Of a DNA stretch of 64,000 nucleotides, positions 47,109 through 59,100 are shown one piece after another (within the stretch, counting starts at the first letter, position 1; the number at the start of each line of letters is the position of its first letter). The notes under the pieces were generated by a model that had not been told where the DNA came from, did no database searches, and was given only the letters and a program-made list of their open reading frames with translations. The stretch covers positions 80,146 through 144,145 of the forward strand of contig QZLH01000005.1 in NCBI GenBank assembly GCA_003833135.1. The letters run 5' to 3'. The translations under genes were made by a program, and so were the position numbers. This DNA is from Oehlia diaphana (taxonomy: Eukaryota; Glomeromycota; Glomeromycetes; Glomerales; Glomeraceae).

Positions 47109-47346
47109 TAGCATCAATATTGACGGAGTTATTCACGTTTAAAATTTTATATTAAATAATTCTATAATTTTTATAGTAAACAATAATTTTAAATTCAAAG
47201 TTAACGATCTCCGCATCCAGTGATTCGATTTTTATGATCTTTACACGGTTGGATTCAGCTCATCGAGAGGATTCCAATGATATGTATTTCGTATCTGTAG
47301 CATCAATATTGACGGAGTTATTCACGTTTAAAATTTTATATTAAAT
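47109..47346 (+). repeat. Direct repeat, period 189 bp
   Basis: 49 bp starting TAGCATCAATATTGACGGAG are identical at 47109-47157 and 47298-47346. The first copy starts exactly at the gap edge. Either a 189-bp tandem unit continues into the gap, or contig ends overlap. Confidence 0.85.
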
Positions 47347-47466
47347 TATAATTATAAAAATCACATGACTATGATGTAATTTTGACCATTTCGACTTTAA
47401 TTTCGACTTTTGACCTTCCCAAGTCGAAATATTTCTACTTTTGGCCTTTAATTTCGACTTCATGTA

Positions 47467-50400
47467 TAATTACAGTTGGTTTTCATTATAATAAATTTTG
47501 ATATAATAAATTATTGAATCTTTAATATTGTACTAATTTTAATATATAAAAAAAAATTTTCATAACAAATATTACTAATTAAATGCTATATATTGTTTAA
47601 TAAAATAAATCTATAAGCTGTACATAATAAATGACTTTTTTTATACCAAATTTTTTTTATAATAGACTTTTTTAAATACAATAATGATATTTTTGTAATA
47701 TACATTATATATAATATAAAAATCATAATATATTATAATTTACTAAAGTTTCATATATTATATCAGATTTTTCTATTATTAAAATTCGCTATATTTTATT
47801 AATGAATTTTCTTATAACAAAGGCCTAATTGGCTAAATTACTAACTTCATTATATTAAGATAGAGCTAACTGTATATAAAAAATAATTATATAAAAGATC
47901 AACTGTATTTATAATTATAACTAATTTGCATTTAAATAAATAATATATCTAATAATTTTTATAATTTTATAAATTTATATAAACTAATATTACTTAATTG
48001 ATTTTTTATTTATTTATTTAAATAACTTTTTTTGATATTTTTTGATATTTTTAATATTTTTTAATATTTTTTTTTAGTTTTTTAAAAGTAATCTATTTTT
48101 ATAATATTTATTTTCTTTTTATTTTACAATTATTTTTTAATTACTTATTTTTTTTATAGATTTTTCAATTTTAGTATCTAAATCTAATAAACAGTAAATT
48201 TTAAATTTTTCAAAAATTTCAAAATTTAATTTTTTTTTACAATAATTAACCAGTTTTCTTTTTATTTTTTATTTAAATTTTTTCTTATACTTTTTTTTTA
48301 AAAAATTTTTTTCTTATTAAATTTTATTGATTTCTTTTGAATTTTTTTTTTTAAAAATTATTTTTTTTAAATTTTATTTTTTTTTAAATATTTTTAAATT
48401 TATTTTTTTTAAAAGTTTTTTTAAAATTTTTCCTTATACTTATACTTTTTTTTTCTTTAATTAAGTTTTTTATTTTTTTTATACTTTAACTTTGTAATTT
48501 TATTTTTACTTTATATTTTATTTTGATTTTAATTATTTATTTATAACTGTTATTAACTTTCTTTTCAAGTAAAAATTATTTAAAATAATTTCATTTAAAT
48601 AATTTTATCATATTTAATTTATTAAATTTTTTAAATTTGATTAATATAAATTTTAATATTTTTCACTTTATAATTTGCATATAAATTCTCTGTAAATTTT
48701 TTAAAGTTTTTTGATTAACTAAATTTTTAATAAATATACTTAAAATATTTTACATTAAAAGTTTATAACAATTTATTAATTCTTAATAGATTACAGTTTA
48801 ATTTTAACATACTAATATTTGATATATTGATATACTATTAAAAATTTGATATATTGATAAAATTTTATTTTTCTACTATATGTGAGAATATATAAATATT
48901 GGTATAATCTTGATATAATGATATTTTCTAAAAATTTCATATATATTTTAATATATTATTATATAAAGATTTGGCTATATATAATTTATTGATTGAAAAA
49001 AACAAATTTATACTATCTAAAATATTAAATTTTTTGATAGAAATAACAAAAAAATAAATTACAATGATAAAGAGAATAAATGAATGAAGAAAAAAAAAAA
49101 AATAAGGGTAAATAAAAAAAAAGTAAGAATAAAAGAAATAAAAGAAAATTAAAGGAGAAATAAATTAAAGTAAAGAGAAAGTAAAGAAATGAAAAAAAAT
49201 AAAAATAATAAAGAATAACTAGTATTATAAAGAAATAAAAAAGATAAAATGGAAATAGAAAAAAAATAAAAATAATAAAGAATAGCCAGTATTATAAAAA
49301 AACAAAAAAGATGAAATAGGAATAGAAAAAATATAAAAATAATAAAGGGTAGTATAAAGGAATAAAAAAGTTGAAGTTAAAATAAAAGAAATAAAAAGAA
49401 TAAAAAGTAATTTAAAAAAATAAAAGAAGTGAAGTGGAAATAAAAAAAATATGAAAGAAATAAAGAAAAAAATAAAAATAACAGAAAAATAATTAAAGAA
49501 GAATAAAAAAGCAAAGAAATAAAAAGATGAAAAAAAAACAAAAAATGAAGAAAAAACAAAAATGAGATAAATAGAACATTAAATAAAAATCAAATTTATA
49601 AAATAAATGAAAAAATAAAGTTAGTAGGAAATGGAAATACCATGTAATAAATAAAAAAAATAAAAAATAAAAAATATATTTTAGTAGTTGTAGTGAAAAA
49701 CTAAAAGATTTAAAAAGAGTAAAATATAAAATATAAGGTTTCTTAAAATCAAATTGAATTTATCAAATCAAATTTAAATTATATAAAAAATATTTGTTAA
49801 AATAACAAATTCAAATCAAATTAAATTAAGCTAATTTGAATTTGTTAAATTTAAATCAAATTCAAATCAAAGTCAAACCAAATTGTGGAATTCTAATAAA
49901 ATATAAAATATAAAAATGAAATAAAAAATAAGCAGAAATAGCCATATAGTACTAAACATATATATCTTAATTGCAAAACTAAAAAATTCAAAGAACCTAA
50001 AAAAATAAAATAAAGTTACTAGTAGAAAACAAAATACAAGAAGTAAAATAAAAAAAAAAAGAAAATATATTTTAAGTGCCATGTAAAAAAGCAAAATAAT
50101 CTAAAGAAAAAAAAAATATGTTTAAAAAAAATAAACAAATATAAAAAATTAAAATAAATTATAATTTAATTTTACTAATGAAAAAAAAGCAAATTTTACT
50201 AAATTTACAAAATTTAAAAATCAGTTTTTTATAATTATTTTATTATCCAATTACCTAATTTAACTAAATTTTTATTTAATAACCATTAATAAATTTTATA
50301 AAATAAAAAAGTTTACTGATCATTAGATTCTAAAATAATTAAAAATATAAAAGTATTAATTTAAGTATAAATTAGTTATAAGTTGTATATTAAATATCTA

Positions 50401-51894
50401 AGATTTTATTTAAACTGATTTAAAGAAAATAAGTAATAGAAAACTAATAGAATTAATGGAATTAATATAACTAATATTAAGATTTTTGATTTATTTTTTT
50501 ATAAAAAAATTAAAAATTAAAAAAATGCAATCTAAAGATATATAAATATTGTTATAATAATAAATTTATTATAATAAATAATAATAAAAAATTTTGGTAT
50601 AATTTTTTCTCCTAAGATAAATTAAGGTTAGTTTAAAAATAAATAATAAATTTTTTTTATTTAACCTTATTTTGCCTAATTTTAACTTGCATTCTTTTTT
50701 TTTTAAAAAAAAAAGGTAAGATTAGATATCTCCATTTCTATGTAAATAACCATAAAAACCATTTTTCTCGTAACCCTAACCAATAACCCAGCCAATCCTC
50801 CTCCTTACCTTTTTTTATTCTTAAAATAAGAAATTCTAACCTTTTTTAAAAAATTTCTTTTCCTTTTTAAGGATCTAAAATAGGGGTAAAATTTTAAAGT
50901 TTTTCCTCGATTAATATATATTTAACCAAATTTCTTCAATTATATAAAATGGATCTTAAAAAAGTAAGGAGGATTTCATATGATATTGTAAAAAAAATTC
51001 AAAATATTTTCCTTTGGCTAAATTAACCAAATTAACCAAAAAAAAAAAATTTTTTTTTTTACCAAAATTTAAGGACAAATTGTTAAGCGGCTTATAAATA
51101 ATCAAAATGTCATAATGCATGATATCTTGATTGGTTTCTTGGTATTAAATTCCGAAACCCGAATTCCGAATGCTATATCCGATTTCGAGAACCATCTTTT
51201 ATTGTGATCGTTACCAGTTTAGTACTTCTTTATAATATGAATGACCTAATCTATATTTAGTATAACGTCAAAATTATTGATTGAAAGTTGCATTTTATAT
51301 TTTGACAAGGCATTATTTTTCTATATATGTTAAAGATTTTCTTTTATTTTTCTAAAATATCATTGATTAACCGCACGCTTCCGTTAGCTTGTGCTAATAA
51401 AATTTTATGTCATAATATGTACTACAGAAATTGCAATCCAGCTGATAGGTCATCAATAACATTTATTTTATTTTTATATTTTGTTTTTGGTAAACAATTT
51501 GTGTAATAAGGAACCGCAGTTATTTTCGGTTATACCAATTTAAACTAATTGACAATTTATTTATATTAAAAATGACGGATTTAATTTTTTAAGGATAATC
51601 CACTAGAATAATCGTATTGTTTTAGTAATAAATATATTTTGATCATTTTGTAATAATTATGACAATCGGTAATAGTGATTAATGATGAGATAACAAAAGC
51701 CCGCGGTTTTTTATTATTTATATGTATATCGTTTAAATACCACATGGCATAAAAAAAATAGTATATATATACAGTAAATTTGCTTTTGTTATACGATCAA
51801 AAAAAAAACTTTTTTTTTAAAAAAAAACGAAATATTTTTTTTATAAGTTTACTGCGCATAAATATATACATATTTTTTTTCACTCTTAACAAAA
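47467..51894. other. Extremely AT-rich gene desert with strand-asymmetric tracts
   Basis: About 48000-48500 is T-rich on the plus strand. About 49070-50110 is A/purine-rich, with minus-strand Phe/Leu-rich frames that are pure composition shadows. 49201-49377 is a 67-bp tandem repeat (2.6 copies, unit starting AAAAATAATAAAG). No gene was found until the small protein at 51895. Confidence 0.6.
49201..49377. repeat. 67-bp tandem repeat, 2.6 copies
   Basis: Units start at 49201, 49268 and 49335, each with AAAAATAATAAAG followed by GTA(TTA)TAAA and AAAAAAGAT/GAAAT. Spacing is exactly 67 bp twice. The third unit is truncated. Confidence 0.75.
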
Positions 51895-52560
51895 ATGTCT
51901 TCACAAGAAAATATTGTTCCATTTTCAAATTTTCCTCCATTACAAAAAGCAATAAAACTTTCAACAAATTTAGTTTGTGATCGTTCAACAAATGAAATAC
52001 GAAATTGTTTAAATGAATTGATAAATTCAATAAATAAACAACTTTCGGTTATATCATCATTACCGAAAAGAAGAGCTTCTTTTTCTGCAAGAACAACAAC
52101 TAAATCTATTATTCCAATAAATACTCAAAATATAACTACTAAAGTACCTAGAATACCCAGTCGTACAACTAGCCGTACACCAAGTCGTACTCCTACAACT
52201 CCAAGGTATCCTATGTCTCCCTTAACACCAACTACACCAACTACACCAACTACGCCTCGAACTACGTATAGTAAATCATTTCAAATAACTTCAAATAATA
52301 ATAATTCTAATCAATCTTATTATTGGCCAACACTTTATATACATACAAAGATATGTTTAATGGATTTAGGATATTGGGAAAAAGGTGAAGGACATCCTGT
52401 AGATAGAGTTTCAGAATCATTTTATTTACAACCTAAAATATTATTTTATTATAAGGAAGTTAAATCTATGGATCAAAGAAAATTAATTGAAAACATCTTG
52501 ACTGATTTAGGTAGAATACAAGATGCTGTTTTAAGGAGAATTAAAAAAGAGAATGAATAA
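51895..52560 (+). CDS. Small protein with SP/TP-rich linker, unknown function
   Basis: Single-exon ORF of 221 codons, ATG (AAAATGTCT context) to TAA. Residues 1-60 are probably helical (LQKAIKLSTNLVCDRSTNEI). Residues about 62-130 form a basic, Ser/Thr/Pro-rich linker with RTTSRTPSRTPTTPRYPMSP and TPTTPTTPTTPR, rich in minimal CDK/MAPK sites. Residues about 140-221 look folded, with YYWPTLYIHTKICLMDLGYW and a C-terminal helix (LIENILTDLGRIQDAVLRRI). There is no signal peptide or membrane helix. The TPTTP run resembles the NTP repeats of the membrane protein at 19401-21861 only in composition. No family recognised. The 5' flank has a TATATATATAC run about 130 bp upstream. Confidence 0.75.
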   Translation: MSSQENIVPFSNFPPLQKAIKLSTNLVCDRSTNEIRNCLNELINSINKQLSVISSLPKRRASFSARTTTKSIIPINTQNITTKVPRIPSRTTSRTPSRTPTTPRYPMSPLTPTTPTTPTTPRTTYSKSFQITSNNNNSNQSYYWPTLYIHTKICLMDLGYWEKGEGHPVDRVSESFYLQPKILFYYKEVKSMDQRKLIENILTDLGRIQDAVLRRIKKENE

Positions 52561-52914
52561 AACCAATCAATCACATTGTATAGTATTATTAGTAGAATAG
52601 TTAAGGCATTTTTTTTATTTCATTTATCATTTAATTAATCATACACTCATATTGCATATTAAAAAAAAAAACCATTACAGTATATTTTAATTTTATTACG
52701 GTAACACGTGCTATATCACGCGTTGGTAAATACGTTAGAATTACTCAAATTCTTGTTAAGATTTTTAATAAAAAACTTAATAAAAAAAAGATTTTAACAT
52801 AAATTTTATTAATGTTATTTCATATGAAATATATAATGGCGAATTGTTTTAATATAAAAAATTTTATCCTTTATTTTTGTAAAAACTCAATGAGAACATA
52901 GTGGAAATGGGCAA
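52561..52914. other. 3' flank of the small SP/TP-rich gene
   Basis: AT-rich, with CACGTG in AACACGTGCTATATCACGCG near 52706. No gene. Confidence 0.4.
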
Positions 52915-53100
52915 CTACATAGTCAAGGTAGTATGTTTAGTTTCTAGCTCCTTTTTTAAACTTTCCAGTTGCTCGGTCAAGGAGGAATTATTTTTTTGGA
53001 ATTCGCTTTGTAAACTGGTATTATTCGTTTCCAATTCCCTTATTTTGCTTTCCCAGCTAGTTTTTTCCGTTTCGAGTTTAAGATTGCTAGTCTTTAACTC
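52915..53100 (-). pseudogene. Orphan coiled-coil fragment
   Basis: The minus strand reads 61 codons of classic coiled coil (ELKTSNLKLETEKTSWESKI, then LETNNTSLQSEFQKNNSSL and LTEQLESLKKELETKHTTL) to a TAG at 52915-52917. A TAA lies directly upstream (53103-53101). Another protein-like stretch (VNGSVLPKDPTFKNSNMLVN) lies further upstream on the same strand and could join through a 46-bp GT-AG gap in phase, which is very short for an intron. It is most likely the remains of a coiled-coil protein. The plus-strand ORF over the same bases is a shadow. Confidence 0.5.
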
Positions 53101-54344
53101 TTATGGGTCGAACTATATCTTATCTACTTATTTAACTGAATAAACTTTTGACTGCCACGAGTCTTTTCACGGATGCATTCACCAACATATTGGAATTCTT
53201 AAATGTGGGATCTTTTGGCAGCACGGATCCATTCACGGAAACTGTAAATAATTCGATAAATTCCGTGATATAAGATTATTAATTTCGGAAATATGAGCCT
53301 TTTACGGAAAAAGATGGAATATAAAAAAAGGATCGACTTTTTTTTTACATGGGAGGCTTTGACTATAAACGGTTCCTAAATTAATTTTTGAAAAAATGTA
53401 ATTCGGCAAGAATTTCGGATTTGAAATATTTTTTTTTTATATTAAATTTGCAATTTAATATATTTTAGGTTAAAGAATTCAAATAATTTTCGGCTATTAA
53501 ATAGGATTTCGGTGAGACACGGCTTTGCTATGAAATCAACATCTATAGGCTTGTAAAATATTTCACCTGAAGAAAAGTAATACGAAGACACATTATCGTA
53601 TAATTAGTAGAAAAACGAGATAGTCATCATAAAATCAAATTTATTACCATGAGAATTGCGAATAATCTTACGGAGGTTGAGCGAAATTATTGAAATTATT
53701 ATAATCACTACAGACTGGTGGGTCACTGGGTCACTAATGGGTGAAGGTAGTAATTAATTGATAGGACTGTATGACCTTTAATAAAATAATAATGGAAAAA
53801 AGTAGTTAGTAGACATATGTGTGATCGTTGCGAGAAAAGATTAAGGATTTCCTACATCCAGAATACATCTTGGTCGAAAAAAGCCACGTTTTTTGCTGCG
53901 GCTGAAAAAATTAATCGCGACTGCTATCATTGTGTAGTAATTCTAAATCTTGCAGTTAAAAACAATGAAAATATCTAATTGAGAGATTTTGGTAAATAAA
54001 TTATTAATAATCCTCAAACTTAAGATTTATTTTTCTTTTCTTTTTTTTCTCGGTATGATGGTATGAATAGATGAATTAAATTTTCGTCATATTTTTTTTT
54101 TTTTTTTTTATGCTTAAGAAAAAATTATTAAAATTCCTTATTAAAAAAATCATATTTTGTTATTAAACCCCCTCTAAGGTTATATATTTTACAATTACTA
54201 ATGTTACTAATGATGTACTGTACAATAATTATTAAAAAAAAATGAAATCGATTTCTAATGATCATATTAAATAAAATAATTTAATTTCCTTTTTTTTTAA
54301 AAAAAAAAAAAAGAATAAAAAATAATAAAAATAAAAAAAATAAA
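53101..54344. other. Spacer
   Basis: Contains the possible upstream coiled-coil partner segment (minus, about 53150-53261) and otherwise AT-rich non-coding sequence with T-runs near 54090. Confidence 0.4.
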
Positions 54345-56140
54345 TTAATTCGAATTTTTCCACCAAGGCATTCTATGAGATTTTAAAATTTGCATGATTT
54401 CATCTGGTAATTTATAAGGATAATTACCAGTTTTAAACCAGCAATTTGAATAATCTTTAAAATAATTACACATTATTTTATAGTCTAATTCAATATTATC
54501 TTCTACAATTAACGATGAATGTTTTTGTAAATGTTTTTTAACTCCACGATAAGAGTATAATAAATAATTGGAAGTGTTTTCTATACATATTTTACAACGA
54601 AAAATTTCGAGCCCTGTGTTATTATTATTATTACTATTATTACAATTAACGCATTTATTAAAATTTTCATCATCACTTCCACCCAATCCAAATGCAATCG
54701 CGGATTTTAAATTAGTGACTTTCTGAAAAATTATACTTTCGACATGACGTAATGCAAATTTTGCATCGTCCGCCTTCTTATCGCATTCTACTGCTTCGTT
54801 AAATATTTTTCGTATAATATTTCTGTCTAAATATTCCTCAGGCCATGTGATTCTTGGGTCATTATTAATATATGGTGGTGATATATAAGTCTTACAATGA
54901 AATATCCAATATTGTAAAGGACTAAAAAACCATTGAGTACGTAATAATTTTTGATATATTTGATTATATCTTATAGGAATTGAATATTTCATTTCGATTT
55001 GTTTGTAATCTTGTAACATCTTATCCCTCCAAGATTTAAATGTAACTTGTGCAAATAAATGATTAGGAAGGGTAATAGTTTCATTAAATGTGGGACATAA
55101 ACTAAGTATATAAGGACTATAAATAGGTTTACGAGATTTTAATTCTGACGAAGGAGAAGAATTCAATTGAGAATCATGTGACGTTTCAAGCATCATTAAA
55201 TGACAAAAAGATTTAACTTTATTTAATTTTGCTTGATTATGAATCTCTTTTGATTCTTGATCAATTTTTCCACGTTTAAAGGCATCCTCCATAAGTGATT
55301 TACATTTTAAATTTTTCTCTTCAATCCATTTCTCACGTTCGGATTCTTTCACTTTAGAGAATTCGATTTCTGATAATTTATAGTCCGATTTCCAAAAGAC
55401 TTTATATTCTGGTCCGAACATACCATGCATTCGAAAAGTTTCGAATAATAAACCTGCGGTAAAATCGGGAATCGATTGACCTCTATAAACAATTAAAAAA
55501 AAAAAAAATTAAAATTAAAATTAATCAGTTACACATAAAGTTACGTAATTTTTATATGATACGCGTAGATTTATACTTACTGTGGTATATATTCAACTCT
55601 TTCCATTAAACAATCCCAACAAGATCTAACACGAAAGATCCAATATATTCTAACAGTATTATTTTTTTCTGCACAAAATTGACACCCTTTTTCTAACATA
55701 ACAATTTTACAATAATCTCTTTCATTTAAACCTTCGGGTGGAGATAATTGAGGAAAAAATATTGTATTTGTTCTAGAAATACGCCAAACATCCATGGTAG
55801 TAGATGAAGTTGGACATGTTAAATAATCACGAAATTTACGACAAACGAGTGAAATTGAAACTAAATCCCATGGAGTTAGGAATTGACAAATATTAATAAA
55901 TGTTTCTGTAGGGATAGTCGTGAAAAGACAACGCGAATTATGTGGATCATTTTGTGGGTTTAATCGTGAATTTTGGAATGATAAAGTTGAAATTGAATTG
56001 AACGTTAACTTTTGAAAAGAGAGATTTGGTAAGGATGAAGATGAGGAAGAAGAAAAAGAAGAAGAATGGGATGGTAATGTAAACGAAAAATGGGAAGTCG
56101 GTATTATGAAATTTGATTCTGAGTTTATCGACTCATTCAT
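54345..56140 (-). CDS. F-box protein with Cys/His-pair motif
   Basis: Two exons, 55581-56140 and 54345-55482, joined by a GT-AG intron of 98 bp in phase 2, give 566 codons (565 residues). Residues 28-36 are a Ser run. Residues 73-107 are an F-box (FTTIPTETFINICQFLTPWD, then LVSISLVCRKFRDYL). A CQFC and CWDC pair follow near 153 and 179. Exon 2 holds a charged helical region and, near residues 470-500, CVNC...CKIC with HLQKH about 20 residues later, which could bind zinc. F-box proteins recruit Skp1/cullin ubiquitin ligases; the Cys/His part would contact the substrate (inferred). No LRR is evident, unlike the F-box gene at 11231-12700. The gene looks intact. Confidence 0.85.
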
Positions 56141-59100
56141 GTTTATAAATGAGGAAAAAATTCTAAAAGAAGATAAAAAAATAAAGGATTTTTAATCTTC
56201 TTTGAATAAAAATTCTAACGAAAAAAAAGGGAAAGGGAAAAAAAGACTAAATGAATGAGAATATAAAAATTTTACCTACAAATTATCTACGACGTTTATA
56301 TACAAATGTATAAACCGCAGTATGTAATTTGTTTTAGTCACAACTTATTTTCTCGTAATTATAATGTACATGACAGCTGACAGGACGTTTATAACCTGAA
56401 CTAGATAAGATTATCTTATTGTTTTTAGAGTTGAAAGTAGAAGGGACAGTGATATCGTAGAATAATGAAGTTTGACAAACAAGTGATGGACTAACGGAGA
56501 TCAAACTATTAATCCAATAAATTTTTTTTTGGTTTCAATTTCGAAACAAAACAAAAGAGCATAACAATTAATGTAATGCTCAAATTGTTGATTTCTCAAT
56601 GAGTCGATTTATATATTAACTTTCAAATCTTATTTTCTCAATAAATAAGTAGCAGAACCCTTCGAAAAATATTAAAATGATGCTATTTTTATATAAAAAG
56701 GAAAGATTCTATGAACTTAAAGTACTTAAGAGGAAAATGGGAATTTTTTTTTTCTTTAAGAACTTGTTTTTTAAGTTTTGTGAGAATTGGCGTTTTTTAA
56801 TATTTTAATATAAATAGTATTTATTTATTGTACAACATATGTAAGTACAAGTAATGTGATCCTCAACAAAAACAATATGCCTCTTATGAAACAAAGGGAT
56901 TCGATAAACAAAAAAAAAAAAAAAAAAAAATACCAAAAAAATTTTTTTTAAAAAAAAAAAAAAAAAAAATTTCTGATAAAAAAATCGTGATTTATAAGAT
57001 TTATTAAGGGTAAACTATTTTATTTTTAGTCATAAAAAAACTTAACCCCGCATAATTATTATTATCACAAATCCAAAATTCGAAGTAATCCATAATCCAT
57101 TAATAACTCCAATTTATAAATTTAGTAAAAGATTAGCAAGTTTCCGTAATTTTTTCCTTCGTGTTATAATACGAGGTAATACGGGTGTAACGTGAATGCC
57201 TTTTGTAAGTCTGTAAATAAACAAGTTAGTATCTGTGTTCCCAATTATTAAACATGTTATATTTTATTTGTTAGTCATTATTATTATTATCTGTTATAAT
57301 CGAGTTGAATAAAATTTATTATTTCATATTAATGATTAATTGATGTTTTGAAGATTTTTAGCATTTAATTTAAATTATTGAAATGAAAATTTTGTTCTCT
57401 TTTCATTTACTAGGAAATTTTTATTCAAACTTTTTCGGAAAAACTTGATAAATATTTATATTATTACGTATTGCAATTTGCAAATCTATCACTTGTTGGT
57501 ATTAGTTAAATTTTCTTTTTAATTAAAATTGCAATTAAACTCTATTTTTGTGCCACTGAATATATGCGCTAAATACGAAATATTTGGCTGATATAAAGAT
57601 AAAGTTCTATTTCACGTGATAATTTATAGTCTAAATTTGACAGAGAACATCGAAACGCGCGTCGTTTCTGATAAGTTAGATCAACAGAAGATAATTTCTT
57701 GTAAGAATATTTTGTGAAAATATTAATAAAAAGACAATAGTCCATCTTAATAATTCTCAATGAATTGTAATAAGCCAAGAATTCAATGGATCTGTACTGA
57801 ATACTTCGGAGATGTCCTGCTAAACATTGTTTATGCAAATAATGTATTTAAAAAAAACACTGTATTCTCAAAAAAAAAAAAAAAAAAATTAGCCATTATA
57901 ATAAGTTTCACAACCTTCCTTTTTGTTTCTATATATTTATTATCATTATCTACACTGCATAAATTATTCCCCTTAAAGTGTGTTATAAGATTCGGGTGTT
58001 ATACGTATTACATACATAGGACAGATAAATCCTGACTCTGGTCAAACTTACATATACCTTCCACAAAGTACCCATGCAATTTTTAAATCACCCGAGTACT
58101 TTATGCATCTCTAGGATGGTAATACACATTACTATTTTGTATTTGCATAATATTATTAGTTAAATATTATTAGTTTGAAGGAAAAGAATAGTAAAAGTAA
58201 ATATGATGAATAATCAAGATTATATAAAACAGTTTTCAAAATTAAAAATATATTAAAATATTAAATAAATTAATATTATAATTCTATTACTGTATTTACA
58301 AACAATATAAAAAAAAAAACATGAAAACTTCTTTATTTGTTTGTTTATAAATAAAATCTTTCTTTTTGGGAAATCTAAACAATGCATTCTCTCTTTTTTT
58401 TTTTTTTATTTGTCATTATTGTGTTAGAATAATTGTTGTCCATTGTTCGCTAATCAAAATTTGGTGTTTCAAATTTCTCGTTTGATTTACAGTGCGAAAT
58501 GCGATCATTGCGTCGAAAGTTACACTAAACTTAAAATTTGAGGTAAATGGGCTAGAAGCACGCGTAATTTATTTCACTTAATATATTATAACTCCTGTTT
58601 CAATTGTTTCAAATGAAAATTTAAAAAATTGCGTTAAATATAAAAAATCTAAAATAGTAAATATGATATACCAAAACACTGACGCCTAAAGTTCAAGCCA
58701 GTTCGATAATCTAGATTTAATCAATCTTTTTTTCTTTTTAATTATTATGCCAAAATCAGCAAAAATGGTTTTCGCATTTATTCTTAAAATATATTCATTT
58801 AAAAAAGATTAACGGGGTTTGAGCCTTTTGTAAGCGGAGTTGTCAATCATCCAAGGGAATTTTGACTTCTCGAATGTCTTATTTTGCTAATCACTAATTT
58901 TAAGATTATCTTTATTATAGAAAAAATTTTCACGTGAAGTTTATTCCAACAATTTAGTCATATAACCAATCTTAGCATAAACTTTAATTTTTAGCCTGGG
59001 GAACAGAATTTTTTGCTAACTTTATTTCCCTTGCTAACTTTATTCCCTTGTGTATGTATATATTTGCTAACTTTATTTTCTTATGTATGCATGCTTATAA

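Larger units (their letters stand above)
46240..47466. mobile_element. TA-flanked inverted-repeat element containing gap 3
   Basis: The left end TACATGAAACCGAAATTGG and the right end, read on the minus strand as TACATGAAGTCGAAATTAAAG, are inverted repeats. The TA dinucleotides at 46238-46239 and 47467-47468 serve as target duplication. Both ends repeat the motif GTCGAAAT many times, and TTTCGACTTGGG abuts the left gap edge. 798 of the 1227 positions are N. A TACATGAA-type Tc1/mariner relative is the best guess. Confidence 0.6.

Noticed and set aside
46237..47155. Four long ORFs through the third N-run
   Set aside because: Same artefact. Only transposon ends are real sequence here.
49377..50094. 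Phe/Leu-rich minus-strand ORFs that look like membrane proteins
   Set aside because: They arise from the purine-rich composition of the plus strand and have no other coding features.
50790..50812. TAACCCTAACC, telomere-like
   Set aside because: Only about one and a half to two units, not a tandem array. Chance is likely.
52901..53143. 80-codon plus-strand ORF
   Set aside because: The coiled-coil reading on the opposite strand explains the composition.
57569..58035. Overlapping ORFs on both strands
   Set aside because: Both depend on A/T runs. No motif, signal or conserved neighbour supports either.
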